From Endocalyx cinctus (taxonomy: Eukaryota; Ascomycota; Sordariomycetes; Amphisphaeriales; Apiosporaceae): a stretch of DNA of 64,000 nucleotides. Under the pieces are notes generated by a model that ran no database searches, had not been told where the DNA came from, and saw only the letters and a list, made by a program, of their open reading frames with translations. Below are positions 1 through 15,849 of the stretch, piece after piece. Position 1 is the stretch's first letter, and each line of letters opens with the position of its first letter. The stretch is taken from contig BCKC01000010.1 of assembly GCA_001600455.1 (NCBI GenBank), forward strand, positions 1,556,556-1,620,555. Direction: 5' to 3'. Both the position numbers and the translations under genes were made by a program.

Positions 1-1056
1 TAAGTCGTAACCCCACAGCCCTGGGAACATTCATGATTCTTATTTCAGGGATTCTCCGAATAAAAGCACGGGATTTATAGTGCATATCATGTCTTTGAAT
101 CCCTCGTGGGTTTTCCTCAACGTGCGTAGACGGTAGCTGTACATATTGACAAGGACAAGTTTTGCCCCTCCAAAAACCCTTGTATAATACCACCCCAGAT
201 TATATGTAAGCGTTCAGTAAGAACCAATCACGACGTCATATTGATCGAGTTATAATCTACCGTATTATAGTGTTTCTCCACCTCCATGTAATGTCACCCA
301 TTTTCTCCGCCCTTTACCTAAATAATCCATCCAATTCCCGCGCATCTTTGTTAAGGTGAGGAAAAAAGGACCAAATTAAAACGCATGTTCCCTATGGGCC
401 GTTGGCTGTTTGCCATCTAGGTTTTTTATTTTCACATAACCGTACCATGGAACCGCGGCACGTAGGCCAAGTAAAATAAACCCGTGGGAAGCGCTCGAAA
501 GGAACCTCATAATCGCTGACTTGCCCTCATTAGAAGCCAATGTGACACCATGATAATATTACATTGCAACAATAACACATGCAAGATTCGATACGGGTCA
601 TCCTGAACAAAAAAAGAAACTAACTAGCCCCCGGTAACTTGACGGCTTTCCCTTCCCTTGTAGTTCCTTTTTATAAACTTTGTTGTTATTGTTGCAATGT
701 CGCATCAAACGTGCCGGGCCAAGTCCACGATTTCTGGTTCAGCGTGGGGAGGCCCTGATGGGGGAAGAATTCAAAAAGGGAAGAGATTATATCATATATG
801 AGAAGCATTAAGCTCTACTGCACCGGAGCTTTGAACCGAAACTTGAATAATTATGTCTTGTCGCTAAGAGGAGGAAAATTAAAATAAAACCAAATTTCCG
901 CGACCCTTACCACTATTCCGTTCCTCTATTTCCCTTCCCTTCCCTTTCCACCTTTCTCATATTAAATTGAAGCAAATAAGGAAAAAAAAGAAGGATTTAC
1001 AAGAGGCTTTTTTTTTCCCTTGTTTTTCTAAAAAGAAGGGTCGGGATATTAGAGAA
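1..1056. other. AT-rich upstream spacer, no gene recognised
   Basis: This is non-coding DNA upstream of the carboxylesterase, with no long open frame on either strand. The last 150 bases are pyrimidine-rich (about 905-955), as is common just upstream of fungal start codons. No tRNA, repeat array or recognisable relic was seen. Confidence 0.6.
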
Positions 1057-3497
<2,441 letters not shown>

Positions 3498-6400
3498 AAT
3501 CTTTTAATCCAAGCTATATTCTCAAGATACACATAAATGCATTGAGTTATTATTATACTATTACCCCCATGTTTTTCTTTTCTTATAATTACTAGTATTT
3601 ATTACCCGTATTTCTTAAATTATTGTTGCTGCCATAGGAGGAGACGAGAGAACGAAACCAACATGATACCGATACATACACATATCTACGTTACCAAAGA
3701 GAAAGTTATTAGTCACTGATTAGATGAGATAGGAGGAGATGAGGATTCAAAAATGTATTGCTAGATACGCTTGAACTTGGAGATTGAAAAACCGGGCAAA
3801 AGATCTTGTACATAAAACAAGGAGCATTGAAGATATGTTAGAGAGAAGGGTAGAGCCGTATATAGTTTTCATGCATAATTACACAAGTATCCATATTCAA
3901 TCCATTAGAATGCGCAACCATATGAAGAAGGAGAGAAAAAGGGGGGTTAACTAGCTTCCTGATCGTGAACCCCACGTATTTGAATGCACTATGATAGGAA
4001 GTCTGGATCAAGTGATCAAGACAGGGGTACGTTCACCCATGGAATTTCTAATAATTATACTCTGTATCTTACCATATTTCCTCCTAAATGGGTTCATGAT
4101 AAACATGGGCATCTAATTACCCCCCCCCCCCCCCCCCTTTTTTTTTTTTTTTTACGAAAAGTTTCCTAGGGAGCAAGATGCGAGATGTGTTCCCGTATGC
4201 GGTATCTAGTTGGGTCTGATTGGCCCCAAGATACATTAGCGCCCGGTTTTCTCTTCCGTGCCGCCCTTACATTCATCTGCAAAGGCGGGATACACGGCGT
4301 CGGGAACTTCTAGGATTAGTAGGTGCATATATCCCAAAGTTGACTAGTGACGCGAGAAGGGGAAAAAAAAAACGAAGCAATATTATGGATGGATCATGCG
4401 CCCATCCCCTCGTGTAACATTTACTACAGTAGTTTAAACCGAGGTTTTTTAGTCTTACGCTCATAGCGGCACTTCGTGATATAGGGAAAACAATGCATAA
4501 TTTTTCATGTTCCCGGCTATGTCGGCTTTAATGCAGATTGAATAAAGAAGCCCCTTAAATCAATTGCCTCGGCAGAATGATTTTACTCCTATACGTCCTC
4601 ACGCTAATAAGTAGGATAAAGACTGTGAACCATATCAAGCAAGTGGGCCACCCAGTTTAGGTGATATAGTAATTACTATTATTAGATACGTACGTATATA
4701 ATCGAAACCTCTAGAATAAATGTTAGGGATTTATTGACTAGACTATGGGGTATCGGGAATTAATATGCACGTAATCACTTAGTATTAATAACTAAATTTT
4801 CGTTGATGCTACTAAAAGTGAAAGGAATACTATCTGTGGTTTTCGCGTAGCGGTTCCTTTGTTAATTTCTCAGAGATACCAGCTCACTGCGACACAGGTA
4901 ACTACATGCCACTCATGGTTGAAGAACACACGGGTGTCTGATTCGATGAGATACTTTTATTGATTGATCTACCAACCGACTAATACTATATCGTAAAACA
5001 GGGAAGGAGTGACAAACTTTAGACAGAGGTCGTAGAAGGGTTAAACTCGATGGAAATAAGACCAAAGGCATATTATCTGTTAGAGTGTGAAAGTTTTACT
5101 CGTATATATCTTTACAGAAGGTAATATGATACTGCCAGAGAGATGACTATGTTGCCCTATTTCTTTGTGTGACCTTTCATCAATATTCTAGCTAGTTACA
5201 ACCGACCGCGTATTCCGGCTGGACTTTATTTATTGTTATTGACTAACCTAGATTTATCTGAAGTCAGACACATGTTTAATTAGTCAGGTTATATTTATCT
5301 AATTCCTACAATTCACGTGAAAAATATTGTTCTGATCATAGTGATTATTTGGTATCACATGGTGTAGTATCCTATTAATTATTTCCCTGTCCGCAAGAGG
5401 CAATACTGAAACGTATTATAAAGGGTGAATCTGAGGCATTTATCTGGAATTTAAAGTAAATAGCTACGAACAAAGATCACCCAAACCGAATGTACTCGGG
5501 CTTCTACAGCCTTTTCATGTAGCTAAAGCACTCAGATATCTGACATGCCCATTGGCCCGTACAAGGCCGCCATTTACACTTGCACGCACCCCACGTTGGA
5601 CTCAGAAAGATTCAGGACACAACAAGGGGAAAGGAGTTATGTGTTATGGAAATGAAATACACGACCTGTACGTGTTTTTGTCACTATATAATTGCCATAT
5701 CTTTCTCTTATGTAAAATTCTAGTTGCCAATATGTATAGCTTTATGACTAGATACGGGAGGTGAGCTTGCAGCCCACAGAACGTCCTGAGTTTACAAGTT
5801 TTACTGTGTTACACGGAAAAGATAAGATAAGAAAACGACAGGAGTTTTTAAAGATGGTTCCGTAGAGGCGTGTAGAAGAACCTTCGTAAACTCAGGCATT
5901 TTTGTTTGGTAGATCCATGAAGCTTTGAATGATATCATCCAGAGGCTTCAGTGCAGGTCCCCCGAGAATAAGTTGCTGTTCAGTCTCTGGAAGAGGTGGA
6001 AATCACCTAGTGATATTACGAATTCATAGTATAGATAGACGAATGGGTGACTTGGCTGGTTTATCTGACAAATTATTATTCTATTGAGCTAGGAATAAGT
6101 GAAAAGAACGAAAAGACAAGAAAAAAGAAAAAAGAAAGGCTGAAAAAGCCTGTTAAAATCGCGCTACTCCGCTTCACCCATAGCCCCTTTTAAGGATCGA
6201 TCTCTCAATTTCAGCTGTTTTATAATGTGTGACTTCAGCTCAGAGTAAGGCTGTAAGTTCACAGCCTATTATAGTGGCCTGGAGGAGTACGGAATCTGTT
6301 TGGGTTACATGTAGAATGCAGTGATAGTTTCCATTTCTTAACTCTAAGGTTCTCAATCTTAGAATAAATAATCATGGCTAAGTTCTAGATCGTTCAATCT

Positions 6401-9400
6401 AACCTAATTGGAAGTAAATAAAGAGATATGAAAGGTGTACGAACCCCTCTTAACGCTACCCTACCCGCTCGGTCCATACTTAAGGTTTAACTCCCCCTTT
6501 CTAATGAATGAGTTTAAGCTGGATTTGCGACTAGGACTGTCTTTAGACTATAAGCTTATATTATGCAAGATATTGTTATGGTAAAGTAAATATACACCGC
6601 TTCACAAATAATATATTACTTCGACGTAGATCAAAGCTGCGTAAATTTACGAACCCATAGAACTGTACATTTATCAAAAGCAATTCTCATGTTCAACATG
6701 ATTGAATTTTCTATATATACACACCACCTACCCATTCCAAGTCACTCCACTGACGATAGGATAGGTTGTCTATCAGCGCACAGCGCCTTTTAAAACTATA
6801 TAATTCTCTCGAAGATGAATCGAAAAGCATCGTATTGTATCCAGTACTCATACTTGCCTAGCCTTAGCTGGAGGCTCTGATCAACTCTACCTAAGTCACA
6901 ATTCTACGCTCAGAACCAAGTCCGCCGCATCACCTGCCAAGTCTTGCAGGGCCCAGCCCATGCCACGGAAGGCAAGACGGATAGGAGTACGCCAGAATAG
7001 AAGCCACTGCATAGTCAGGACAACGGAAAATATGTCGCTGGCCGAAGGTGTAGTCTCTCTGGCGAGGTTGGCCGAGAATAGAGAGTTGAGAGGAAATGAG
7101 GTGAGAAGAATGAGAAGGTGAAAGAGATTCTGAAGAAAAGGGGCGGGCATCATCTTTACTTGGGTAGGTTAACTAGGTGAAAGAGTGTTATTTCTGTGAT
7201 ATGTTTCCAAGTAATGGGTACGCACCGCGATGTAAATGAATCTCTGTCTGTTTGAACGAAAGAAAGGCTTGTAGTGTTTTGAGTATAATGGTCAGGCGAG
7301 ACAAGAATATCCTCGGGAATTGAGAACATATGTAGTTCCATGAATGATGTTGTATTCTTTGATGGCCACGCGAGTTGATATTTTTAGCAACAAAAAAGCC
7401 AGCTTACCTTAGAGGATTTCGACAAATTTCATTGTAAACTTGTAAAAGTAGCATCGTCGCTTTGTTACATAGTAGAAAGACGCCCTATGGTGGTAAAGAA
7501 GTGAAATTATCACATTGTGGAACTGATGAAAGCGAACAATGATATCTTGGAGTCGATGAATGAGTAACAATGGTTTGATTAATTAGTTGAACTTACTCAA
7601 TAAGGAATCGATGGCTAAGTCTTATTATGCTACCCCCATCCTGCGAAGAAGAGGATGCATGGCGGATGAATGCCGTTCCTGCATAGTACATTAAACTTCG
7701 TGTGCGACGATACTCTGGGGGTGTTTTCACTTTCTGGCAAACTTAAAATAATAGATGGCATCACTAATAGAGATTCTGAGAGAGCTCAAGTATCATAAAT
7801 CTGCTGGTTTTCGAAGCAATACTAGGAGAAGGATTCTGTAGATTTGTCCGCTAGATTTCGACATGGATTAAATGTTGAAAGCCACCAACTGGCACGCGTC
7901 TTGAGATAATAAAATGGCTTAATCATTGCTGTTTATCGTATGACTCGGTATATGGACGATGCTGCTGAAATAGGAAGCTGTATAGGTACCTTTCGAAGTC
8001 CTCTGTGTCTTGAAGATTTCTCACAATTCCTAGATCTTCAAGTGGCGAGCAAGAATGTGGACGAAGAAAATAGCCGGTACCAAGTCAATCTGAGTGGTGT
8101 GACCCGAACTTATATAGCCATTTTTCAAAGGACAACCCGGTGTATACATGCGTACCAGTCCATCATCATCCCAACCGACTCTTGGCTACATCTCTTGTCA
8201 TGAGCTTATAAAGTAAAATCTCCTGGTAGAGTACAGCACTGAAATCGTAGACATCGTTCGATTTTAAGCTTTTTCTGCGAATAAGCAATACTACAAGCTC
8301 TTTGGCGTCCGGGGTAGATGACCTCCTAAGTAATGATCTATAGATATAATTATTTTTCCTAAACACCACATACAGCGTGGTGTATCTACCTACTAGATAG
8401 TATCTTAAAATACAAGTTAACTATCGACTTCTAATTATATCATAGTCTTGAAGCGTATACGGTATATATACGGCATACTGCAATACATGGCATTCATCTA
8501 GTCTTACATTTCATTGTCTATGAAATACTAAATCAGTCTCGTCATATTTCACTACGTACGAATACATAAAGACTGCTTCCTGATTTAAATCATATTAAGG
8601 ATCAATAATTGTAAAAGCCTGACCGGGCCGTCTTGCCAAGCCTTACGCCGAGCCTGGTGCCGAGCTATTGTCACGGCGCCGAGCCTTAGCTCATTTGGAT
8701 CCGGTGTGAGTGGGTACTGGTCTTTTTGGACTGCCCTATCAAATAGGAGTGTTGCTAAAGCCGAGCCGGAAAACCGGCATATTTTCAAAGTCACTCCTAA
8801 AGTGATCGCCACCCAACCCTGCTTATATTTTCTTGTCATTCCATGCTACCAATTTTCCTTGTTTCCTTCCTTCTTTCTTTTCCTCTAGTCAATCATTTGC
8901 ACTTCTTCTACTAGCGGGGAAGGATATTTTAGGCGCCCAAGCTTTTTTGGCTATGTTGAAACGAGGAGTGCGTTTGGAGGGGCTGTTTTGGCTTATCCAT
9001 TGTTTCTGGCACAGAACAGAAAGACTTGATGAAAGCATATGATTGCGTAGCTGGGACGCGATCGTGGAGAAATCTAATCATTTGTTCTAAACATAGAGAT
9101 TATACAGTTTGTTGAGGAGACGGCGCTCTGACATCAGATCAGACTTACTGTTAAAACAAGTTATCTCATTACTGATGTGCAGAATTAATGACAGTTGCAA
9201 TTTGATTTTTTTTTTTTTTTTTCAATAGAAATTCAATTGAAGTGGCTTTTCTCGATAGCTTGCGTACAAGGCGATATGGCTGGCAACGTCATCACCAGCC
9301 GGACTCCGTTTTTCATGAACTTTTCATAAGTTTCTCATTCAAAAGATCAAAACAGGGCCTCATTGCACCTAGCCTATCAAGTGTTACTAATAACACAGCC

Positions 9401-10332
9401 AAGCATACTATCCTGACTACCCTGAATCTGTATTCTCTTGTGTTTTAATCTTGAATCTCTATGGCTCTTGGTATGGATAAGGTAAGTAATGCTAAGAAAA
9501 AGAAGCAATCGCAATTGATATGATATGAAAATTCGTTTCCAGTAGGAAGGTGTTATTCATCTAGCCAAAGTTTTGCTCACTCATAGCCGCGCTGATACAC
9601 TGCGATGATCGTAGGGTTATGCTACGCCAAGGAGCAGTCATACCAGCATTTCGTGTTTAATGATGCTGGGAGAAGATAGTTATATGGCGTTTATTAGTGT
9701 AAGTCTGTTCGTTTTCTTTGAAGCACATATTGCGATCGCCAGGGGAGAGAAAATTGGCACAACTCCTTTTCGAGACTCTTGGCTACAATCATATGCGTCA
9801 GTCGTCCGCATCCAAGCCTCCATGATCTACGTTGCGTCCCCAATCGATGCGCAGGTACAGATGATGGGTCCGTGGCAATTGTAAACCCTTGGCTTAAATC
9901 TCAACTAAAATAAGTTTCCAAGAAACTATTTGTATCTACATCATATCAAATTCATTTCCAATTTAATTTTCTGTACATCTTCTTTTTTTATTTCGTTTAT
10001 CGCTGGTCGAAGTTGACAAGTACAGGAACATCGGCGTGGAACGGGTTCCGTTTTTCTTTTTCTTTTATCTTTTATTTCTTATTCATTTTCCTTCTAGTTT
10101 ATTCCTTTCATTTAATCAATTCAGTTTCCTTCTTTGGGTACCGGTTTCTTTAGATTTCATTTATTTTCCATGATATAGATTCAAGATCGTATGTTTTCTC
10201 GCATCACCTTATCTTGTTAAATATTTCCTCGGCCCTTCTCTCCTTGCAGGTCAAGGAAATAAATATACTGCTAAAGCACGGTGTACATTTGGATTCCTCG
10301 AGGCCCATTTTCCTAGACTACCAATCTTCAAC
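3498..10332. other. 6.8 kb gene desert
   Basis: This is a long AT-rich spacer without a convincing gene. Open frames are short (under 90 codons) and show no family motif. It holds a C18-T16 homopolymer junction (4120-4153), a T tract (about 9207-9222), a pyrimidine-rich stretch before the antiporter (10040-10140), and a patch of higher GC at about 8610-8830 with several GCCGAGCC-like words that could be an old repeat fragment. A minus-strand frame of 85 codons at 6896-7153 looks mildly protein-like but matches nothing I know. Confidence 0.55.
4120..4153 (+). repeat. C18-T16 homopolymer junction
   Basis: Eighteen C residues run directly into sixteen T residues in the gene desert. No function is apparent. 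The exact lengths are prone to sequencing error. Confidence 0.8.
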
Positions 10333-12415
10333 ATGCCTTCTCTAGATGTGAGCGAGTTGAACATTGTTCTGACAATTCTTGGTGAGCCGACCATAAATCA
10401 CTTCGCAAGAAGAGATACTACTTCGCCAAATCTAAACGACTAATTAATTATCTCAGGACTGTTTACCATCTCGTACGGGTATCTGTCCGTGAAGATCAAG
10501 CAGAAATGGTACTTGGGTGAAGCTCGTAAGTATTCTCATCAATCCCCGCAAAAGCAATTCGCTTTCGTCCATGACTTCCAACTCTAACACCACACTACGC
10601 GACGCAGTGCCTGCTGTGTTGATCGGGATTGCACTCGGGCCTCTAGCCGCGAGGTTCCTGGATAGTGAGAGATGGGGATCCGCTGAGGAAGGACAGCAAA
10701 ATCACATCACTCTTGGTGTTATGCGTGTCATGATTGGCGTCCAACTAGTCATCGCCGGCTTCCAGCTGCCAGCCAAGTACCAGATGCAGCGATGGAAAGA
10801 GATGGCTATGCTGCTACTACCGGTCATGACCGTCATGTGGCTCGCTACGACTCTCACCATTCTGGCTACGGTCCCTAAGGTGACACTCTTGGCCGCCTTG
10901 GTGATTGGTTCCTGCGTTACCTGCACCGATCCCATCCTCTCCCAAGCCATAGCCAAGGGTCCCTTTGCCGACAAGTTCGTCTCGCGCCCGCTGCGTGAGA
11001 TCATATCTTCCGAAGCCGGTGCCAACGACGGGTTCGGCTTTCCTTTCCTCATGCTCGCCATATACCTGATGCGCCACTCCGAGATCCCCGAGAGCGCGAT
11101 CCAGCACGGCGCGGCTACCGCCGTTGAGGAGTTGCATCGGCGATCGGAGGAAGAGATCGGCCGGCTCGGTGGAGGCGTTGGCGTCGCCCTCGAGAACTGG
11201 TTCGTTGAAACCTGGCTGTACGTCGTGCTTCTCTCGATCGTCTACGGTGCCGTTGTTGGTTACGGCGGTGGCAAGATCATGAAGTTCGCCCTTCGCCGCA
11301 AGTGGGTCGACTCGGAGAGTTACTTGCTTTTCCCTACTGCCGTCGGTGTAAGTATAAATAAAAACTCTTCATTTGATTCTAAGAAGTGAGGCGCAGGAAG
11401 TTAGAATCAGCTAACCCGCATACTTTTTAATCTTTTATAGCTCTTCCTCGTTGGTAGCTGCGGTGCTATCGGCACCGACGACCTTCTGGCCTGCTTCGTT
11501 GCCGGTAATGGTATCAACTGGGATGGCGAGTTTCTCGAGGAGACCGAAAAGCGACACGATGAAGTCAGCTCGTCGGTGGATGTACTCCTTAACTTCGGCG
11601 GCTTCATGTACATCGGAACTATCATCCCGTGGAGCGAATTCCACCAGCCGGACGTGACGGGAATCACAATCGCACGCCTGATCGGCCTCGGCTTCCTCGT
11701 TTTGTTCTTCCGTCGTATTCCTGCTATCCTTCTGACGTATAAGTTCATGCCTAAGGTATGCAAGAACTACAAGGAAGCCTTTTTCATGGGCTACTTTGGT
11801 CCTATCGGTGCCGGTGCGGTATTCTATCTTGAGCATACTCGCGTGCACCTGTTGCCGGCTCTTGGAGATGGAGACGAGGGAGAGACTAACTTGGTCCGAG
11901 CCATTGGTCCAGGTAAGTAATCAGATAATCTAGGGCCTTCGTAAGAACTTGGCACCATCAGAAACTAACAGGCTGCAATTTTCACAGTTGTTTACTGGCT
12001 CGTACTCTTCTCCATCGTCGTGCACGGTCTGTCTATCCCAGCTCTTAACCTGATCTACAAGTGGTACGGCGTGAAACCGATTTCCGAAGACGCCGTTTCA
12101 ATCCACCGCAGGTCAGTGTACGATGCGGGACCATCCAACGCCGAGGCTGCCGACTCCCAGACCTTCATCGCGTACAACCGCTTCTCACGCCCCATCTTTG
12201 ATCAAAGCCAGCTACCTTTCACGCAGGAGTCAATGGATCGGGACCGAAGTGACTCGGCAAGTATTCACTCGTTGGACCAAGAAAAGCTGCAGGCGCAGAT
12301 GAATGCTTTGGATCAGCTCAACAATACGAACCGGCAGCCGATGCCGCCCCGAAGGCCCAGCAGACCATCCACGCTGAAATTCTCTCCCGATACCCGAATG
12401 GGGCGAGATTTATGA
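10333..12415 (+). CDS. Na+(K+)/H+ antiporter, fungal Nha1/Sod2 type, five exons
   Basis: This gene encodes a plasma-membrane-type alkali cation/proton antiporter (CPA1 superfamily), about 585 aa, expected to export Na+ or K+ in exchange for H+. Proposed exons are 10333-10381, 10457-10525, 10608-11347, 11441-11912 and 11988-12415, and all junctions keep the frame. Many hydrophobic helices are visible. Conserved family segments include GIALGPLAARFLD near the N-terminus, TCTDPILSQAIAKGPFADKFV, SSEAGANDGFGFPFL with the ion-binding Asp, and CGAIGTDDLLACFVAGNGINWDGEF. The hydrophilic C-terminal tail after VVYWLVLFSIVVHG is about 130 residues, much shorter than in yeast Nha1, so this is a short-tailed paralog. 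The start ATG gives MPSLDVSELNIVLTILG, which resembles antiporter N-termini. The next gene converges on it. Confidence 0.92.
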
Positions 12416-13238
12416 CAGAGCCCTATTGAACGAAAGGGTAGAAAGGGTGATGGTTGATGATGTGAATTGAGGATTAAGTCGTATGAGGGGGGAGAGGAGG
12501 TATTGGTACTAGAGTAGTACTAGAGGACGTCATTTATCTCAGAAAAAGAAAACCAACTAGATTCAGAGTCCGAAGAAGTTATTATACCATTGAAAATATT
12601 GAATTTTAACGGGCCGGATGTAGGAGGGACAACAGTTGGAAGTGGTTCATGTACCGCCGGCTTTTAGATGTTATAGAAGAAACTCATATAAATACTGTTA
12701 AATTTAACCATAGTCTGTCTTTACTGAACCAACTGAGATACACAGGCAAGAATGGGTATGGCATCGTGATGACAAATTCACTAATAATACATGATATTTT
12801 GGTGAATATCACCTTTTTCATAGCTACGCTTGCTTTTTTCGAAACTCATACTTAAGTACTTAAGTACTTATTTCTACCCTCACTCGGATTCGCACTTGCT
12901 CAATGAGTAAGAATAAATAATCAAATCCGCACACGGTACTAGTCATTGTCGAGTTCTTGATACTAAGCCTGCGGTTCTCTAGGATTTAACAGATAGATAT
13001 TTTGGTACAATGATAATACGTTGGCTGTATTTGAACCGAGCAAAAACACGTCACTCAGGCATTATATACCATTTTTATTAATTTTGAAAGAGTTTGCTGT
13101 TGGGGAACTCTATCCTATGTGCCGTAAAGTGCTATCACATTTCGTCTTCAATTACATGGTTCGACTGAAGCTAGAAAAACCAAGAAATATACAGAGAATT
13201 AACACAGTATACAGCATGATGGATGCAAATCTGGACTA
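12416..13238. other. Spacer between convergent genes
   Basis: This AT-rich spacer holds the 3' flanks of the antiporter and the SDR gene. It contains a short tandem palindrome built from TACTTAAG (12850-12870). No gene was recognised. Confidence 0.6.
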
Positions 13239-14255
13239 TTATGCCTTTTCAATCCCGAGTTTCTCAAGATATTGTTCGGCAACATCCACCACAGCCGTCT
13301 CGAACGATTTGAATGCGCCGCCCAAGAGCTGCTCCGCATCGCTGGAATCGTAGTTTGTAGGCAGAGTGGGGATAATGCCCCTTTTGAAGACACCCGCCGC
13401 CACCGCCTGCGGAAAAGCTTTTTCGACGTAGTCGAATACGGTCCCATAATCGACCTTAGTCGCGGCGCCGAAATCCTTAACTGGACCGTTTCCGGTCAGA
13501 AGGGCCACGCGTAAATGGAGTTCCGCGGCGTCGTCGATGTGTATAAACCCTCCGTGTATGGGGAAGGGGACCTCCCCGCCGAGCATGCCCATCATGAGAA
13601 AGTTATTAGAGCTATTTTGCGTCTGCATCATGGTGGCGTCGAGGGCTAGCTCATTACGGCCGAAGATGTACCCGGGAATAACGTGTGAGACCGTGAAGCG
13701 AGGCGCTTGTTCCCGTACGAATTTGTCAGAATTATGCATCTCGACGACCTTCCCGGCAACGTACGCGTCGAAGACATTATCGAGGTTGAGGGGGTCAAAA
13801 TTAGGTAGGGATAAGCGCGTGGCTGCACTAGCCACGGTATCGGGCGGGTTCATACCGACGTTCCCTACGATAGACCAGGTAATAATAACGCGCTGCACGG
13901 CTGGGGATTTAAGAGCAGATGATAGTATGTTTTGGCACATCTTCACAGTCGGTTGGAATACCTGGGTAGTCGGGTCAAAATCAGGCATAGGAACGGGAGA
14001 TCCAGCATGGATGATGTGCGTAATGCCGTCCAGGGCTGCGTCGAAAGCACCATCTACGGTTAGGTCGGGAATAACAACGGAGGTAAGACGATTTCCAACT
14101 GCAAGCTTTTGGACCGAGGGGTTGGAATAAATTGCTCGCCCTTTCTCTTCCGTACGTACTGTAAAGCGTACGTGATGGCCCTTCTCGAGGGCAGCGACAA
14201 GAGTACGGAAGCCGATGAGCCCGGAGGCCCCGGTGATAAAAAATTTTGCAGTCAT
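13239..14255 (-). CDS. NAD(P)-dependent reductase, dihydroflavonol-4-reductase-like extended SDR
   Basis: This single-exon gene encodes about 338 aa of an extended short-chain dehydrogenase/reductase, related to the dihydroflavonol reductase and aldehyde/ketone reductase groups. It probably reduces a carbonyl using NADPH in the cytosol. The substrate is unknown. The nucleotide-binding motif TGASGLIG lies at residues 8-15. The following HHVRFTVRT segment places Arg residues where NADPH-preferring members have them. The catalytic set is Ser at about 128 (ITWSIVG) and YVAGK at 165-169. I chose the ATG that begins MTAKFFITG because the frame upstream of it is not protein-like. It converges on the antiporter gene. 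No biosynthetic partner lies next to it, so its pathway is open. Confidence 0.88.
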   Translation of the reverse strand: MTAKFFITGASGLIGFRTLVAALEKGHHVRFTVRTEEKGRAIYSNPSVQKLAVGNRLTSVVIPDLTVDGAFDAALDGITHIIHAGSPVPMPDFDPTTQVFQPTVKMCQNILSSALKSPAVQRVIITWSIVGNVGMNPPDTVASAATRLSLPNFDPLNLDNVFDAYVAGKVVEMHNSDKFVREQAPRFTVSHVIPGYIFGRNELALDATMMQTQNSSNNFLMMGMLGGEVPFPIHGGFIHIDDAAELHLRVALLTGNGPVKDFGAATKVDYGTVFDYVEKAFPQAVAAGVFKRGIIPTLPTNYDSSDAEQLLGGAFKSFETAVVDVAEQYLEKLGIEKA

Positions 14256-15319
14256 CTTCAATCTGGGCGCGGTAAGGGTAATGAAAACTAATATCAGACA
14301 GATGTCTGAGTCTCTCAAGCCGTTCGATCTGGTTGGGAGGAAATAATTTATATTTATAATACACGGTTGGATGCTTAATAAGTCCTTCACGAACTGCGTG
14401 TTTCCCTGCAGAAAGAGGTATGTACGAAAGCCGACTATCTACATGTCAGCCACTTGCATGCCAGGAAACCTTAGATTACCGTTAAATATGCGGGGTAATA
14501 TCCGGTGCTTGATTTTCAAGAGAGTAAAATCTGTAATTTGTCAGCTTGTATGATCTGTGATACTCTGTCGCATAATCTAACGGATATAAACTACTCCAGT
14601 ACCATCTTCGTATACCTGGGTCTATCTAGTTGGATTGCCTGATTTTTTTCGGTCATTCTATTCAGTTAACTTTTGTTAACATACCACATCCTCATTTGAA
14701 AACGCCTAAGAGTTGGTTTTTTTTTTAAGTGAGATAAGGGGTAATTGATATAGTCAAGTACATCTACGCCATAATTATGGTGAATTTATACGGTCGCTGC
14801 TCTAATTACCACTCCAACGCCGCACGCTACCCCGCCCTTCGTAGTAATGACTCGTGCCGGAGGGTGAATCTTCCCCCCTTTGTCATTTTATATAATTTAA
14901 TAGGAAACGTGACTGACAAGTGGGACTGAATTGGACCTCGTTTCGGAGGTGTAACATTAAGGGATGCAAGCAATCTTACCGACCCGGTCTGAGAGATTGA
15001 CCGATCCTGTATATAGTATTATAAACTCTGAAAGCTTATGAATAGGGTGCTGATCTTCCGTAGGAGTAATAGAAGTAGATAGTTCTTTAAACCCTAATTC
15101 AATGACATATTTACATAGTACACTTTATATGATTCCCAAGCTCCCACACCCACTCCATAAGCTCTAAGACTTTCATAGGTCACGATAAAGAAATGGCTGT
15201 CTAGGACTGAAGTCTTGAAATGTACGACCTTGACAGGTGGGTTTGCAAGTATCTTTCCGATCTTCCCCCCGCGGCTTTTTGCCCCTAAATTTCATCATTG
15301 GTGATTAATTGCTGTTGGT
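14256..15319. other. AT-rich spacer
   Basis: This stretch holds the upstream flank of the SDR gene and AT-rich DNA. I see no gene, RNA or clear repeat in it. Confidence 0.55.
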
Positions 15320-15828
15320 ATCCGACAGTATGGTGACACGTGTTGTATCAACTGCTTTGAGAACCTATGTCTCACCCACGACTTAGAATTCGGCGATCAA
15401 GATCCTGTGCGTTGGAGAAAACTCCGCAAATTCCAGCGCGACTCTGGGCCTCTCACAGTTGCAGGAACACCTCTAGTTCACCGCATTCTAGGAGCTGCTA
15501 AAGCAGTCTTCCGCATCTTACGCGTGCCTTCACCTGGATATGATAAAATATTTTCCTATTCCGAAGTGTGACTACGCGAACCATGCCATCGGGGTAGTCA
15601 AGATCCACACCTGTAGTAGCTGTCTAGTGTAACGAGAAGCTAAAGAAAGATATGGAAATCAGGGACTGCCCCAAGTGTAAAATGCCATTTGAAAAGATAG
15701 ATGGATACGCCCATATGACTTGTCGTTGCGGAGCGCATATCTACTGAGTCTGTTTAGCAATCTTCAATTCATCGGAGGATTGTTACAGTCACATGAGTAG
15801 CGATGGAAATGACGACTTCCTTCACTAA
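15320..15828 (+). pseudogene. Relic of an RBR (RING-IBR-RING) E3 ubiquitin ligase
   Basis: The 3' part (15664-15828) reads in one frame as CPKCKMPFEKIDGYAHMTCRC, then GAHIY, an internal TGA, then VCLAIFNSSEDCYSH and a natural-looking TAA end. The Cys spacing and the GYAHMTCRCGAHIYxVC pattern are those of the second RING (Rcat) of fungal RBR proteins. The internal TGA stands where the family has Trp (TGG), a G-to-A change of the RIP type. About 300 bases upstream another frame reads CINCFENLCLTHDLEFGDQ, a Cys-rich piece that fits an earlier part of the same domain, with a further stop between them. The first RING is not recognisable. I infer a broken, truncated gene. Confidence 0.6.
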
Positions 15829-15849
15829 TTTGACTTCAACTGCATCACG

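Noticed and set aside
6896..7153. 85-codon minus-strand frame in the gene desert
   Set aside because: It looks mildly protein-like but has no motif, no flanking exons and no recognisable family, so I did not call it a gene.
7940..8203. 87-codon plus-strand frame in the gene desert
   Set aside because: It lies in AT-rich DNA and shows no motif. Its length is within chance for this region.
8610..8830. GC-richer patch with repeated GCCGAGCC-like words
   Set aside because: It could be a repeat fragment, but there is no terminal repeat, transposase motif or second copy in the window to support a call.
13537..14130. 197-codon plus-strand frame
   Set aside because: It is antisense to the clearly real SDR gene, whose cofactor and catalytic motifs fix the coding strand.
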